This document shows positions 1 to 8,570 of a DNA stretch of 64,000 nucleotides, piece after piece (positions within the stretch are counted from its first letter, which is position 1; every line of letters begins with the position of its first letter). A model generated the notes under the pieces. That model made no database searches. It was not told where the DNA came from and saw only the letters and a program-made list of their open reading frames with translations. Made by a program: the position numbers and the translations under genes. This stretch comes from Gammaproteobacteria bacterium MOLA455 (GTDB lineage: Bacteria > Pseudomonadota > Gammaproteobacteria > Pseudomonadales > Porticoccaceae), in the NCBI GenBank assembly GCA_000511875.1, contig AZIN01000003.1, positions 211,034 to 275,033 on the forward strand, written 5' to 3'.

Positions 1-60
1 AGAATGCTCAGAGTCAGTAGCTGCTAGCAACTGTTAGTGGCGAATAGGCGCTACTAACAG

Positions 61-105
61 GCTGTTCAACTACGGGCTTTTCAACTACAAGCTATTCAGC
101 CTCAG
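61..105. repeat. 15-bp tandem repeat over the rnt stop codon
   Basis: Three adjacent 15-bp units (61-75, 76-90, 91-105) share the pattern GCTNTTCAACTACNN, the third being more diverged. The third unit contains the rnt stop codon (minus strand, 92-94), so the repeat runs from the last codons into the downstream spacer. It is one of many short tandem duplications lying on gene ends in this window. The remaining bases 1-60 show no gene. Confidence 0.7.
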
Positions 106-769
106 TCTCGCTCTCAAGAGGCCAGCCGCCAAGATCTTTCCAGCGATTCACAATCCCGCAGAACAGCTCTGCGGTTTGCACTGCGTCATAGAGGGCGCTG
201 TGAGCACTGCGATTATCAAAATCCATCTTTGCCGCTTGGCAGGCTTTAGCCAATACGGTTTGGCCATAGGCTAGACCGGCGAGCGTAGAGGTGTCGAAAC
301 AGGAAAAGGGATGAAACGGATTGCGTTTTATCTGATTTCGATTGACCGCGGCGTTAACAAAACCCAGATCAAAATGGGCGTTATGGGCCACCATCACTGA
401 GCGAGTACAACCGGTGGCGCTGACCTCATGACGTATAGGTCGGAAGATGTCGCGCAGTGCTTCACCCTCTTCTTCCGGCATACGCTCGGGATCATAGATA
501 TCAATACCAGTAAATTCCAGCGCCGCTTTTTCAACTACAGCACCGGGAAAGGGATCAATATTTTTACTGTGTGTCTCTTTGATTTGGAGGTTGCCCTGTG
601 CATCCATCTCGAGAATAACCGCGGCAATTTCCAGCATGGCATCGGTGCGAGAATTAAAACCACCGGTCTCAACATCTACTACAACTGGCAAAAACCCACG
701 AAAACGCTGAGCAATATTGTTTGTGTACTCATCGTTAGCCGTTTCAGTGATGATTGGTGACATATCCAT
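92..769 (-). CDS. rnt: Ribonuclease T
   Basis: This is a DEDD-superfamily 3'-5' exoribonuclease that trims tRNA and other stable RNA 3' ends in the cytoplasm. The DEDD signature is visible: VVVDVETGG near residues 29-37 (ExoI motif with the D-x-E pair), AHNAHFDLGF in the middle (ExoII), and HSALYDAVQTAELF near the C-terminus (ExoIII, H-x4-D). About 225 residues is the normal size for RNase T. I place the start at the ATG at 769, because it forms a TAATG overlap with the pyrC stop; a TTG at 787 would extend the N-terminus by six residues. Probably co-transcribed with pyrC, a pairing often seen in gammaproteobacteria. Confidence 0.93.
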   Translation of the reverse strand: MDMSPIITETANDEYTNNIAQRFRGFLPVVVDVETGGFNSRTDAMLEIAAVILEMDAQGNLQIKETHSKNIDPFPGAVVEKAALEFTGIDIYDPERMPEEEGEALRDIFRPIRHEVSATGCTRSVMVAHNAHFDLGFVNAAVNRNQIKRNPFHPFSCFDTSTLAGLAYGQTVLAKACQAAKMDFDNRSAHSALYDAVQTAELFCGIVNRWKDLGGWPLESETEAE

Positions 770-1803
770 TAGCGGTCCATTTTCCAATTCAGAGTGGTAC
801 CAGCGCCGAGAGGAATCAATTGCGAATCATCAAACGGAATAGCTGCGGGCAGCTGCCAGGGTTGGCGTAACAAAGTAATACTTGTGCTGTTTCGCGGCAG
901 GCCATAAAAGTCTGCGCCAAACAGGCTCGCAAAGCCCTCGAGCTTATCCAGCGCGTCAGCCTCTTCAAAGGCCTGAGCATAGAGTTCAATCGCTGCATGA
1001 TGGCTAAAGCAGCCAGCACAGCCGCAGGCACTCTCTTTTTTATCCTGAGCATGGGGCGCAGAGTCGGTACCTAAAAAGAACTTCGGGCTGCCACTAGTAG
1101 CAGCCTTAATCAGTGCATGCTGATGAACATCACGCTTTAAAATCGGCAGGCAAAACAGGTGCGGCCGAATACCGCCAACCAGCATATGGTTGCGATTGTA
1201 GAGCAGGTGCTGCGGGGTAATAGTTGCAGCTACATTATCACCTGCAGCGGCGACAAACTCGGCCGCTTCCAGAGTTGTAATATGCTCAAAGATAATTTTT
1301 AACTTGGGGTAATGCTGAACCAGACCACGCAGATGGCGCTCAATAAACACCGCCTCGCGATCAAAAATATCAACCTCGCCGGCCGTGACCTCACCGTGGA
1401 GCTGCAAGACCATCCCCACTTCTTGCATAGTGGCAAGCACCTTTTGGATATTATTGAGACTGGTAACACCTGAATCTGAATTGGTGGTCGCGCCCGCTGG
1501 GTAATATTTGCAGCCATGAATAAAACCACATTCCTTTGCTGCGCGGATCTCATCAGCCGTGGTGTTATCGGTCAGATAGAGAACCATCAATGGTTCCCAG
1601 TTAGAGCCTGCTGGGCGCTGCGCCAGAATACGTTCGCGATATGCTCCTACCTGCGCTACGGTGGTCGCCGGTGGCATGAGGTTGGGCATAATAATGCCGC
1701 GACCAAAGCCTCGTGCGGCGGCAGGCACCGTCGAAGCCAGCATGCTGTTGTCACGCAGGTGAAGATGCCAATCGTCTGGTTGGATGATGCTGAGTTGATC
1801 CAT
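769..1803 (-). CDS. pyrC: Dihydroorotase, PyrC class II type
   Basis: This zinc amidohydrolase cyclises carbamoyl aspartate to dihydroorotate in de novo pyrimidine synthesis. Visible motifs are DDWHLHLRD near residues 10-18 (the first metal-binding histidines), the [13 protein letters not shown] stretch around the carboxylated lysine, LHGEV and FEHITT (metal histidines), and GTDSAPHA (catalytic Asp). At 344 residues it matches the short E. coli-type PyrC. It is followed directly by rnt with a one-base stop/start overlap, so translational coupling is likely. The ATG at 1803 starts on the conserved N-terminal methionine of the family. Confidence 0.97.
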   Translation of the reverse strand: MDQLSIIQPDDWHLHLRDNSMLASTVPAAARGFGRGIIMPNLMPPATTVAQVGAYRERILAQRPAGSNWEPLMVLYLTDNTTADEIRAAKECGFIHGCKYYPAGATTNSDSGVTSLNNIQKVLATMQEVGMVLQLHGEVTAGEVDIFDREAVFIERHLRGLVQHYPKLKIIFEHITTLEAAEFVAAAGDNVAATITPQHLLYNRNHMLVGGIRPHLFCLPILKRDVHQHALIKAATSGSPKFFLGTDSAPHAQDKKESACGCAGCFSHHAAIELYAQAFEEADALDKLEGFASLFGADFYGLPRNSTSITLLRQPWQLPAAIPFDDSQLIPLGAGTTLNWKMDR

Positions 1804-2082
1804 TATGTTTTGTCCGCAGAGCCTGTGAGGTAGAGCATGGTGAATGCTACCGGAAACAGTGGCGGCATACGAGTATTTTACTGGATTAGCGGCGTCTTAT
1901 AGTTCCCTTCGGAATATTCTCCTTGGCCCAGCGCGCTAGGTGTTTAAATGCGGCTATTCTGCCGAGGGTTAGTAGGCCCAAATACACAGCGCTCAAAAAC
2001 CGCACGCAGAAACACTTTCCCTGCAATGTTTTTTCCCTGTGCTACTTTTATCAATACAAGCCCAGCAAAACTCAATCCTACC

Positions 2083-2808
2083 ATGTCGAAAATATTGCAT
2101 GCTTTTCAACAACACGAAAAGTCCATCAAACGGATATTCGCACGCTATTGCCGTCGCCATGAAGAGATTGAAGACTATACCCAAGAAACTTTTCTTAAAG
2201 CCTTCGCCGCAGAAACCAAGACCGACATCCAAAACCCTAAAGCCTTTTTGCTGCGCGTAGCTAAAAATCTCGCACTCAGTGAATTAAAACGAAAAGTGAA
2301 CGCCAACACAGATCACATTGAGGATTCCGGAGGAACGGAAGTCTTAACAGATGAGAGGCAAGTATCCATCGAAAACCAAATCGACGGACAGCGTAAACTC
2401 GTAGTGGCCTGCAAAGTCATTGCCAGCCTGTCAGAGCATCACCGCCAAGCACTGCTGATGCGTAAAATGGAAAAGCTTAAATTTAAGCAAATTGCGACAC
2501 AGCTAAATGTCTCGCTCAGCACCATAGAAAAGCGCGTCGCAACCGCGCTGGTGCAATGCAACACCAGATTGCGCGAAGAGGGCTACGACCCCGCAGAATT
2601 TGGGTCTGTGCTCAGCACTGGATTAAATGCAGGGTTAAGTGATGGAATAAAAGCCGAATTAGCGGCTGAAACCAACAGATTGCAAAAACCATTCTCGGCA
2701 GATATAGGTAATAGCAAACCAGAGATCGAACTAGGGATCGAGCTAGGAATCGAACTAGAGAGCGGAAAAGAGAGCGAAAAAGAGAGCGAAAAAGAGAGTG
2801 AACAGTAA
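2083..2808 (+). CDS. FecI-type ECF RNA polymerase sigma factor
   Basis: This sigma-70 family ECF factor should direct transcription of the neighbouring TonB receptor. Region 2 is seen in FARYCRRHEEIEDYTQETFLKAF and region 4 in HHRQALLMRKMEKLKFKQIATQLNVSLSTIEKRVATAL (helix-turn-helix). I start at ATG 2083 (MSKILHAFQ), which gives the usual FecI N-terminus; an ATG at 1948 would add 45 residues without family character. After region 4 there is an unusual tail of about 70 residues ending in seven 4-residue repeats (three EIEL/GIEL, then four ESEK-like) made by a 12-bp tandem repeat running up to the stop codon. The stop abuts the fecR start (TAAATG). Base use is A/C-rich, unlike the receptor gene downstream. 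Confidence 0.9.
   Translation: MSKILHAFQQHEKSIKRIFARYCRRHEEIEDYTQETFLKAFAAETKTDIQNPKAFLLRVAKNLALSELKRKVNANTDHIEDSGGTEVLTDERQVSIENQIDGQRKLVVACKVIASLSEHHRQALLMRKMEKLKFKQIATQLNVSLSTIEKRVATALVQCNTRLREEGYDPAEFGSVLSTGLNAGLSDGIKAELAAETNRLQKPFSADIGNSKPEIELGIELGIELESGKESEKESEKESEQ
2722..2805 (+). repeat. Seven in-frame 12-bp units at the 3' end of the sigma factor gene
   Basis: Seven consecutive 12-bp units fill 2722-2805, and the next codon is the TAA stop at 2806-2808. The first three resemble GGAATCGAACTA (Gly-Ile-Glu-Leu) and the last four GAGAGCGAAAAA (Glu-Ser-Glu-Lys). The array is exactly in frame and lies beyond the conserved sigma region 4. Confidence 0.95.
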
Positions 2809-4077
2809 ATGACAACTGACACCGACAGCATAATCAGCTTTCCAGATAGCAAGGAAACCGAAGCCCAGGCCGCACTGTGGATAATGCGTGCCGAAGACAA
2901 CGACATGAGCCCCGCCCAGCAACAAGAATTTCAGACCTGGTTAACCAGCAGCGACCAACACCGCGAAGCCTACACAAGGCTTGCCACACTCTGGGGCAGC
3001 CTAGACATCCTCGAAGAACTCAACGACCATGCCGCCGCCGTTGGCCATCAGCAAAGCCAAATAAAAAACATCAAAGCCAACGGTCCAACCCTCTGGAAAA
3101 GACTTATCGGCCTGCGCTCGTTTATCTCTGCCAGAGCCTTCACTGCCAGAGCCTATAGTGTCAGAGCCTTGAGCGTAAAAGCCTTAAGTACCAGAGCTTA
3201 TAGCATCAGCGCATTTGCCACCATCGCCCTTATCGGCATACTCGGCCTCAGCTACCAGATAATTAACAACCTAAACCAGCTCCACCAAGGCAGCTACACA
3301 ACCGCCCTCGGCGAACAGCAAACCATCAACCTGCCCGACGGCTCCACCATACAGATCAACACCAACAGCCAAATCGACGTCTCCTACACAGACAGCGCAC
3401 GCACCATCCGCCTAGTCCAAGGCGAAGCCTTCTTCGATGTCGCGCCCAACAAACAAAAACCCTTTTCAGTCTACGCAGGCAAAGGCTCTGTCACCGCCGT
3501 TGGCACCGCCTTCAGAGTATTTTTAAACAACGAAAAAATCGACGTCATGGTCGAAGAAGGCAGTGTCGCACTGGCCAGTCACCCTAGTGACAGTATTTAT
3601 AGCGAGAGCAACTCTAGCGGTAGCACTTCAGGCAGTAGCACCTCAAACAGTAGCGCCCCAAACAGTAGCACCCCGAGCGGCAGCAACCTAACTGCAACTA
3701 ACAGTATTGCCCAAGCCAACAACCAACCCAAAGCACCCCTAGGCATAGTGACCGCAGGGCAAAAAGCCATATTCGATCAAACCGTCGAAAGCCTCGAGAT
3801 GGTCGCGCCCGCCACCATGCAGCGCAAACTCTCATGGCGCCAAGGCAGACTCGCCTTCGCCGGCGAACCCCTCTCTCTCGTCGTTGCCAGCGTAAGCCGC
3901 TACACCGGCGTCACCATCGACATCGACGACCCAGGTCTGCGCCAGCTACCCATAGCCGGCAGCTTTAATGTCGGCGAAGTCGACGCCATGATCGAAGCCC
4001 TGGAAATAATGATCGACCTACGCATCGAACGTACCGGTCCCAAGCGCGTGCGCATTTCAAAGCCAGACAATATTTAA
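2809..4077 (+). CDS. FecR-type anti-sigma/signal transducer
   Basis: FecR-family inner-membrane regulator that relays receptor occupancy to the ECF sigma factor encoded just upstream. The order is an N-terminal cytoplasmic FecR domain (AALWIMRAEDNDMSPAQQQEF near residues 24-44), a single membrane segment (about 137-153, FATIALIGILGL), the periplasmic FecR domain (LPDGSTIQINTNSQIDV ... VQGEAFFDV, about 185-255), and a C-terminal STN-like domain (LAFAGEPLSLVVASVSRYTGV, about 345 on). At 422 residues it is longer than typical FecR because of two inserts made of 15-bp repeats: five-residue units just before the membrane helix and a Ser-rich linker near residues 268-292. The stop lies inside an 18-bp direct duplication. 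The target is inferred to be the receptor at 4294. Confidence 0.93.
   Translation: MTTDTDSIISFPDSKETEAQAALWIMRAEDNDMSPAQQQEFQTWLTSSDQHREAYTRLATLWGSLDILEELNDHAAAVGHQQSQIKNIKANGPTLWKRLIGLRSFISARAFTARAYSVRALSVKALSTRAYSISAFATIALIGILGLSYQIINNLNQLHQGSYTTALGEQQTINLPDGSTIQINTNSQIDVSYTDSARTIRLVQGEAFFDVAPNKQKPFSVYAGKGSVTAVGTAFRVFLNNEKIDVMVEEGSVALASHPSDSIYSESNSSGSTSGSSTSNSSAPNSSTPSGSNLTATNSIAQANNQPKAPLGIVTAGQKAIFDQTVESLEMVAPATMQRKLSWRQGRLAFAGEPLSLVVASVSRYTGVTIDIDDPGLRQLPIAGSFNVGEVDAMIEALEIMIDLRIERTGPKRVRISKPDNI
3121..3225 (+). repeat. 15-bp tandem units just before the FecR membrane helix
   Basis: Seven 15-bp units run from 3121 to 3225 in frame, encoding FISAR, AFTAR, AYSVR, ALSVK, ALSTR, AYSIS and AFATI. 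The consensus is small residue, aromatic or Leu, variable, Val/Ala/Thr, Arg/Lys. They sit on the cytoplasmic side immediately before the membrane helix and load it with positive charge. A similar pentapeptide series occurs at 63301-63375 in an unrelated lipoprotein. Confidence 0.9.
3610..3684 (+). repeat. 15-bp tandem units encoding a Ser-rich linker in FecR
   Basis: Five in-frame 15-bp units (starts at 3610, 3625, 3640, 3655, 3670) encode NSSGS, TSGSS, TSNSS, APNSS and TPSGS. They form a flexible linker between the periplasmic FecR domain and the C-terminal STN-like domain. Confidence 0.85.
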
Positions 4078-4095
4078 AAGCCAGACAATATTTAA
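4060..4095 (+). repeat. Exact 18-bp direct duplication carrying the fecR stop codon
   Basis: AAGCCAGACAATATTTAA occurs twice back to back, at 4060-4077 and 4078-4095. The last three bases of the first copy are the fecR stop codon. The second copy is untranslated, so the duplication created an extra in-line stop. Confidence 0.97.
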
Positions 4096-4234
4096 GGGCA
4101 CCTAGCTAAAGCCAAAACGCTGCACCCCAGTTCTAGAGATAAAAAAATCCCCAAAAGTTAATTTCCTGCGCCATAGTTAAAGAGCGCAAGCGAAAAAAAT
4201 ACAGGTTTATTTTATAAATATCACAGGAGTGTTT

Positions 4235-4288
4235 ATGGGTTTTCCCAACGTCGAAGTCTGTATGCATAGGATCGGTGGAAAAGACTAA
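4235..4288 (+). CDS. Possible 17-codon leader ORF upstream of the receptor gene
   Basis: A small ORF starts at ATG 4235, preceded by a good ribosome binding site (CAGGAG at 4224-4229, five bases away), and ends with TAA at 4286-4288. The receptor ATG at 4294 follows after five bases and has no well-spaced site of its own. The ORF is not in frame with the receptor. It could couple translation to the receptor or act as a leader peptide. Nothing in its 17 residues is recognisable, and the evidence is position and ribosome binding site only. Confidence 0.4.
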   Translation: MGFPNVEVCMHRIGGKD

Positions 4289-4293
4289 ATCGT

Positions 4294-6813
4294 ATGTTAA
4301 TCACCGAGCCATCTTTGTGGAGAGTATTAGGTTTGCAGCGGCTATTAGCAGCCATCTGCATAGCCGCAGCGGTAGCAATAGTTGCAGCAGGTGCAAGCGC
4401 AAATACTCATGATCCCCAAGCGCGATACAACTTCAGTATCCAAAAGGGAACCCTAGGCGCAGCAATGGACGCTTTTGTAGAGCTAACACAGGTCCAACTG
4501 CTATACCCCCACGAACTGGCTCAACAGACAGGCGTTAACCCCGTCAATGGTTCACACACGATCAACGAAGCGCTTCAAATACTGCTTCGCAACACAGACT
4601 TTTCCGGCGATCTAACAGAAGGTGGCGTGATAGTAATTTCACACCGCGATCATACAAAACTGAAAGATCGGGAGAAGACTATGGAACGGGGAATAAAAAA
4701 TAAAAAAACGGTATTGGCAGGATTTGTCGCCTTATTTGCGGCTGGTGTAACCACGCAAGGCGCTATGGCGCAGGATGGAGAAGCGGCAACTACGCAGAGT
4801 GGGATTGATGAGATTATTGTTACTGCGACTAAGCGTGCGCAAAATATCCAGGATGTGCCTATCAGTATCCTTGCGTTTCAGGGTGAAGATTTGGCCGCCC
4901 AAGGGGTCACCGATCTTCAGTCGCTTTCTCTTGCTGTGCCGGGGCTTTTGGTCGCGGAGTCTGGAGCAATGCAAAGAAGAATATCAATACGTGGTGTTGG
5001 GAATATATTTGGTAGCTCATCGTTGATTGGCATGTATCTTGATGAGGCTTCTGTTGCTAGCCTTCCTTCTAATCAAATTGATCTTCGAATTCATGATTTG
5101 GAGCGCATAGAAGTGCTCAAAGGTCCACAGGGCACGCTCTATGGTGAAGGTTCTGTTGGCGGTGCTATTCGCTACATCACTAACGATCCACAACTAGATG
5201 CTTTTGGTGCTGAAGTCAGTTTTGATGCCTCATCTACCAAAGACGGTAGCCCCTCACAGGAAACTAAAGCGATTATTAATATTCCGCTTGTCGAGGATAG
5301 TTTAGGTTTGCGGGTGGTTGGCCAATATATTAACTCTGGCGGCTGGATTGATCAGCCTGCTTTGGGTAAATCTGATATTAATGATTATGAATTATTTAAT
5401 ATTCGTACCAAGTTGCTCTGGATGCCCTCAGATAGCCTTGAAGTCAAAGTCACAGCAGTTGTGCATCGTAACGATACAGGGGCTCAGAATATAGGTGAAG
5501 ATGACAGCGGCAACTTTTCGCAGGCGTTTGGAGACTTAAGTACGCCATCAGCCGAAGACAGCTACAATTTATATAATGTGCTGGTTAATTACGATCTAGG
5601 TAATGCTACTTTAGTGAGTTCAACAGGGTATTTGGGCTCTAATAAGAAAGTAAATAACGATGGCAATTATTGCTGTTTCCCGACAGGTGTACCGGGTGAG
5701 CTCTGGAATCTACTTACACGAGAGGGAAAGAATTCTGCTGATATTTTCACGCAAGAACTACGCCTTAGTTCTAGTGTATCTGGGCCCCTTCTTTGGTCAG
5801 CAGGTTTATTTTATAAAGATGCAGAACTTGTTCCCTTTGATAATATTGGTTTTACTGCCGGCGTTCCTGGTGGAACAGTCGGTGTAGATATATTTAATTT
5901 TCCCGATAATCAGCAGGAAGAAGAATCTAAGTCCTGGGCTCTGTTTGGCGAAACCAGTTACGTGATAACAGACCAATTAGAAATGGGCGCGGGTCTGCGT
6001 TATTTTGAAGATGATCGACGATTCCGAGCTGGTGGAGTAGGTGCCTATCAGGAAGAAAGCTTTGATAGCCTAAATCCAAAAGTGTACGTTAAATACGATG
6101 TCAATGATGATCTTAACGTCTTCCTTAATGTTGCGCAGGGGTTTCGTAGTGGTGGCTTTAATGTAGTGGGGCCTGCTTTTGATCCAGAAACGGTATTGTC
6201 GTATGAACTAGGTTCCAAAATGTCGTTGCTTGATGGGCGACTAAAAGCCGACTTCGCCTTGTTTCACAGTGTTTACGAAGATTATCAAATAATTGGTCTT
6301 ATTCCTTCTCTTGGTCTAAATATCACTTCAAATGCGGGTGAAGCGGAGATAATGGGTGTCGAGTGGTCTTTAACTTGGCAAGTCAACGAGCAGGTCGAGC
6401 TGGGATTTAATGGTAACTATATGGATACGGAGTTCGTCGAAATTAACGCGACAAACTCCAGCCATGTTGTAGGTGATGCCGTAGATTTAGTTCCCCGGTA
6501 CGGGTATAGCCTTTGGGGTAGTTACGGTTTCAACTGGTCAGAAAAGTCAGAGGGATTCATTCGCGTTGATTACAGCGAGCAGGGTAAATCCAACTATAGG
6601 AACCGTTCGTTTGCATCAGACTATCTCGGTCAATCGGACATTGTCGAGATGCTAAATTTACGTCTTGGTTGGAGTTATGGTGATTGGTCTGTCGATCTTT
6701 ATGGGCTTAATCTACTTAATGAAAGAGGCTTTATTGGGCCTCTTGCTATTGAGGCAAACTCTGCTCGCCCCCGTCCTCGTACTGTAGGTCTTGAGCTAGG
6801 ATTTAAATTCTAA
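4294..6813 (+). CDS. TonB-dependent outer-membrane receptor with N-terminal STN signalling domain
   Basis: Outer-membrane receptor that uses TonB energy to import a substrate and signals to FecR. Residues 1-37 look like a signal peptide, followed by a Secretin/TonB N-terminal (STN) domain at about 46-115 (YNFSIQKGTLGAAMDAFVELT). Unusually, a second complete signal-peptide-like stretch follows from Met130 (KNKKTVLAGFVALFAAG ... AMAQ, cleavage expected near 160), then a TonB box (DEIIVTATKR, about 172-181), a plug domain (IRGVGN, LKGPQGTLYGEGSVGGAIRYIT) and a beta barrel ending in an aromatic residue (LELGFKF). Met130 (4681) has its own ribosome binding site. This looks like an STN module joined to a previously complete receptor. 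The substrate cannot be read from sequence; neighbours suggest sugar- or peptide-like compounds. Confidence 0.92.
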   Translation: MLITEPSLWRVLGLQRLLAAICIAAAVAIVAAGASANTHDPQARYNFSIQKGTLGAAMDAFVELTQVQLLYPHELAQQTGVNPVNGSHTINEALQILLRNTDFSGDLTEGGVIVISHRDHTKLKDREKTMERGIKNKKTVLAGFVALFAAGVTTQGAMAQDGEAATTQSGIDEIIVTATKRAQNIQDVPISILAFQGEDLAAQGVTDLQSLSLAVPGLLVAESGAMQRRISIRGVGNIFGSSSLIGMYLDEASVASLPSNQIDLRIHDLERIEVLKGPQGTLYGEGSVGGAIRYITNDPQLDAFGAEVSFDASSTKDGSPSQETKAIINIPLVEDSLGLRVVGQYINSGGWIDQPALGKSDINDYELFNIRTKLLWMPSDSLEVKVTAVVHRNDTGAQNIGEDDSGNFSQAFGDLSTPSAEDSYNLYNVLVNYDLGNATLVSSTGYLGSNKKVNNDGNYCCFPTGVPGELWNLLTREGKNSADIFTQELRLSSSVSGPLLWSAGLFYKDAELVPFDNIGFTAGVPGGTVGVDIFNFPDNQQEEESKSWALFGETSYVITDQLEMGAGLRYFEDDRRFRAGGVGAYQEESFDSLNPKVYVKYDVNDDLNVFLNVAQGFRSGGFNVVGPAFDPETVLSYELGSKMSLLDGRLKADFALFHSVYEDYQIIGLIPSLGLNITSNAGEAEIMGVEWSLTWQVNEQVELGFNGNYMDTEFVEINATNSSHVVGDAVDLVPRYGYSLWGSYGFNWSEKSEGFIRVDYSEQGKSNYRNRSFASDYLGQSDIVEMLNLRLGWSYGDWSVDLYGLNLLNERGFIGPLAIEANSARPRPRTVGLELGFKF
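4671..4683 (+). promoter_or_regulatory. Candidate internal ribosome binding site and start in the receptor gene
   Basis: GGAGAAGACT directly precedes the ATG at 4681 (GGAGA five bases away), which is codon 130 of the receptor. Translation from here would give a complete, conventional TonB receptor with its own signal peptide and no STN domain. Base composition also shifts here, to more T-rich codons downstream. Confidence 0.5.
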
Positions 6814-6826
6814 ACCTAGACCAGCT

Positions 6827-6866
6827 AACAAATCAAGCGTCGAAGAATCTGGCGTTTGATTTGTTT
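6827..6866 (+). terminator. Hairpin after the STN receptor gene
   Basis: AACAAATCAAGCG (6827-6839) pairs with CGTTTGATTTGTT (6853-6865), 13 bp including one G-T pair, with a 13-base loop and a T-rich end. It starts about 14 bases after the receptor stop codon and would separate the receptor from the MFS gene. Confidence 0.65.
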
Positions 6867-6936
6867 CCCACCTGTTTGAGAAGTTGTTTTTCCCTTTACA
6901 GATTTTCACAAAATCTATTCCTAGTAACACTACACA

Positions 6937-8421
6937 ATGTGTTATCTGCGATTCAATATGGCTGCGACTATGAACCAAAACCGCATTAAACCCGAAACGC
7001 TTACTTCTAATAAGACAGCGCTAACGCAGAAGCAAGCGGTGGCCTATGGATTGCCACTTTTAGCGGTTTCTTTTCTATATGGTCCTATCGGAATTTTGCA
7101 AGGCATGTATGCCAAGCATTTTGGTTTGACTCTCACTGCTATAGCCTCAGTGCTTCTTATCGCACGGCTATTTGATGCAGTCTCTGACCCTTTGATTGGC
7201 TATTTTGCTGACCGCTATTATGCTCGTCGAGGTCATCGTAAACCGTTTGTTGTGGCAGGTGGCTTGCTATTTATTGTCGCTAGTTGGTTTTTATATGTGC
7301 CTCCCATCGACGTGAGTACAAGCTATTTCTTAGTTTGGTTTTTAGCCTTTTACCTTGCGTATACACTATTTGAAATCCCCCATTTGGCTTGGGGGAGTGC
7401 ATTAGCTAATGATTCCCAAGAGAAAAACAGAGCGTATGGCATACGTTCATTGTTTGCCTTTTTTGGAACATTACTGTTTTACACAATGCCACTATTGCCT
7501 TGGTTTGATACTAATGAATTTACACCTGAGACGTTAAAGTGGTCGGTGCTGGTAGCCGGCTCATGCATGTTGCCGCTGCTGTATTTTTCTATAAAAACCT
7601 TGCCTAGCTTTAAACGACCGTCACACCAAGAATGTCATCCTCAAGCTAAAAAAGACAGCGTACGAGTAGTCTTGCAGGCTGTTTTTGCGAACAAACCGTT
7701 ATTGACTCTAACCGCCGCCCATATCTGTACGGGATTCGGCTCCGGCATGTGGTTCACTCTACTATTTATCGTTGTTGATGCCTATCTCGGGCTTGGTGCT
7801 CAATTTGCAATGGTTTACGCCATGAGTTTTGCCTTCGGCATACTGTCATTAAAATTTTGGTATTTATGTGCTAATCGCTGGGGGAAGCAAATCGCGTGGA
7901 TGGTTGCCATGGCGCTATCCGCGCTGGGGTTACTGTGTATGGGGCTGTTGTCACCGGAGAATACGGATTGGCTTGCACTCTTGGTCTGCATGACATTGAT
8001 AACCAGTGGTTTTGCGTGTTTCAGCTTTATCGTGCCCTCATTGTTGTCTGATATTGTCGATTACGGCACTTGGAAATTTGGTGCCGACCGTGCCGCGACC
8101 TATTTTTCGTTATTTACCTTTGTGAATAAAACGGTGGCCGCCCTCGGTGGCGCGCTGGCCTTAGCCCTTGCTGGCTGGGTTGGGTTTGACCCCACGCTAG
8201 CCGCACACGATGACCTAGCAATCTCCGGTGTCCGCTTTGCAGTTGCCTGGATCCCCGCACTGTTTATTCTATTGTCGATATTTTTTATCGCCCGTATTCC
8301 TATCACAGCTAAGCGCCATAGAGCGATTCGTCGTCGTCTTGATATCCGGTTTCATCGAACATCTGAAGTGGCAGAGCATTCCGTTGCTAAAAGTGCTGAG
8401 ATCCCAGCGCCATCCTCTTAG
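6937..8421 (+). CDS. GPH-type (glycoside-pentoside-hexuronide) MFS symporter
   Basis: Twelve-helix inner-membrane carrier of the MFS_2/GPH group, which co-transports sugars or related solutes with cations. The family signatures are clear: LFDAVSDPLIGYFADR ... RRGHRKPF in loop 2-3, IPHLAWGSAL in helix 4, and SFIVPSLLSDIVDYGTWKFGADRAATYFSLFTFVNK in the C-half. At 494 residues it is a usual length. The start is uncertain: ATG 6937, 6958 and 6970 are all in frame and none has a strong ribosome binding site. It lies between the receptor and the S9-like gene on the same strand, so it probably moves the receptor's substrate, or a breakdown product of it, across the inner membrane. Confidence 0.88.
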   Translation: MCYLRFNMAATMNQNRIKPETLTSNKTALTQKQAVAYGLPLLAVSFLYGPIGILQGMYAKHFGLTLTAIASVLLIARLFDAVSDPLIGYFADRYYARRGHRKPFVVAGGLLFIVASWFLYVPPIDVSTSYFLVWFLAFYLAYTLFEIPHLAWGSALANDSQEKNRAYGIRSLFAFFGTLLFYTMPLLPWFDTNEFTPETLKWSVLVAGSCMLPLLYFSIKTLPSFKRPSHQECHPQAKKDSVRVVLQAVFANKPLLTLTAAHICTGFGSGMWFTLLFIVVDAYLGLGAQFAMVYAMSFAFGILSLKFWYLCANRWGKQIAWMVAMALSALGLLCMGLLSPENTDWLALLVCMTLITSGFACFSFIVPSLLSDIVDYGTWKFGADRAATYFSLFTFVNKTVAALGGALALALAGWVGFDPTLAAHDDLAISGVRFAVAWIPALFILLSIFFIARIPITAKRHRAIRRRLDIRFHRTSEVAEHSVAKSAEIPAPSS

Positions 8422-8570
8422 CGGCCGCATACTTATTAAAGACTACAAACTGTGGCCATCATCGCCTGGGTTAGGCGCACTAAACACAAAAATCAATAAG
8501 TAAAAAATATTATAGATGAGCAATGATTACTGCTCCAAAGATACGCTTGATATTAACAAAGGAAACAATA

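Noticed and set aside
1948-2082. Longer N-terminus for the ECF sigma factor
   Set aside because: The extra 45 residues show no sigma-factor character, and the ATG at 2083 gives the normal family start.
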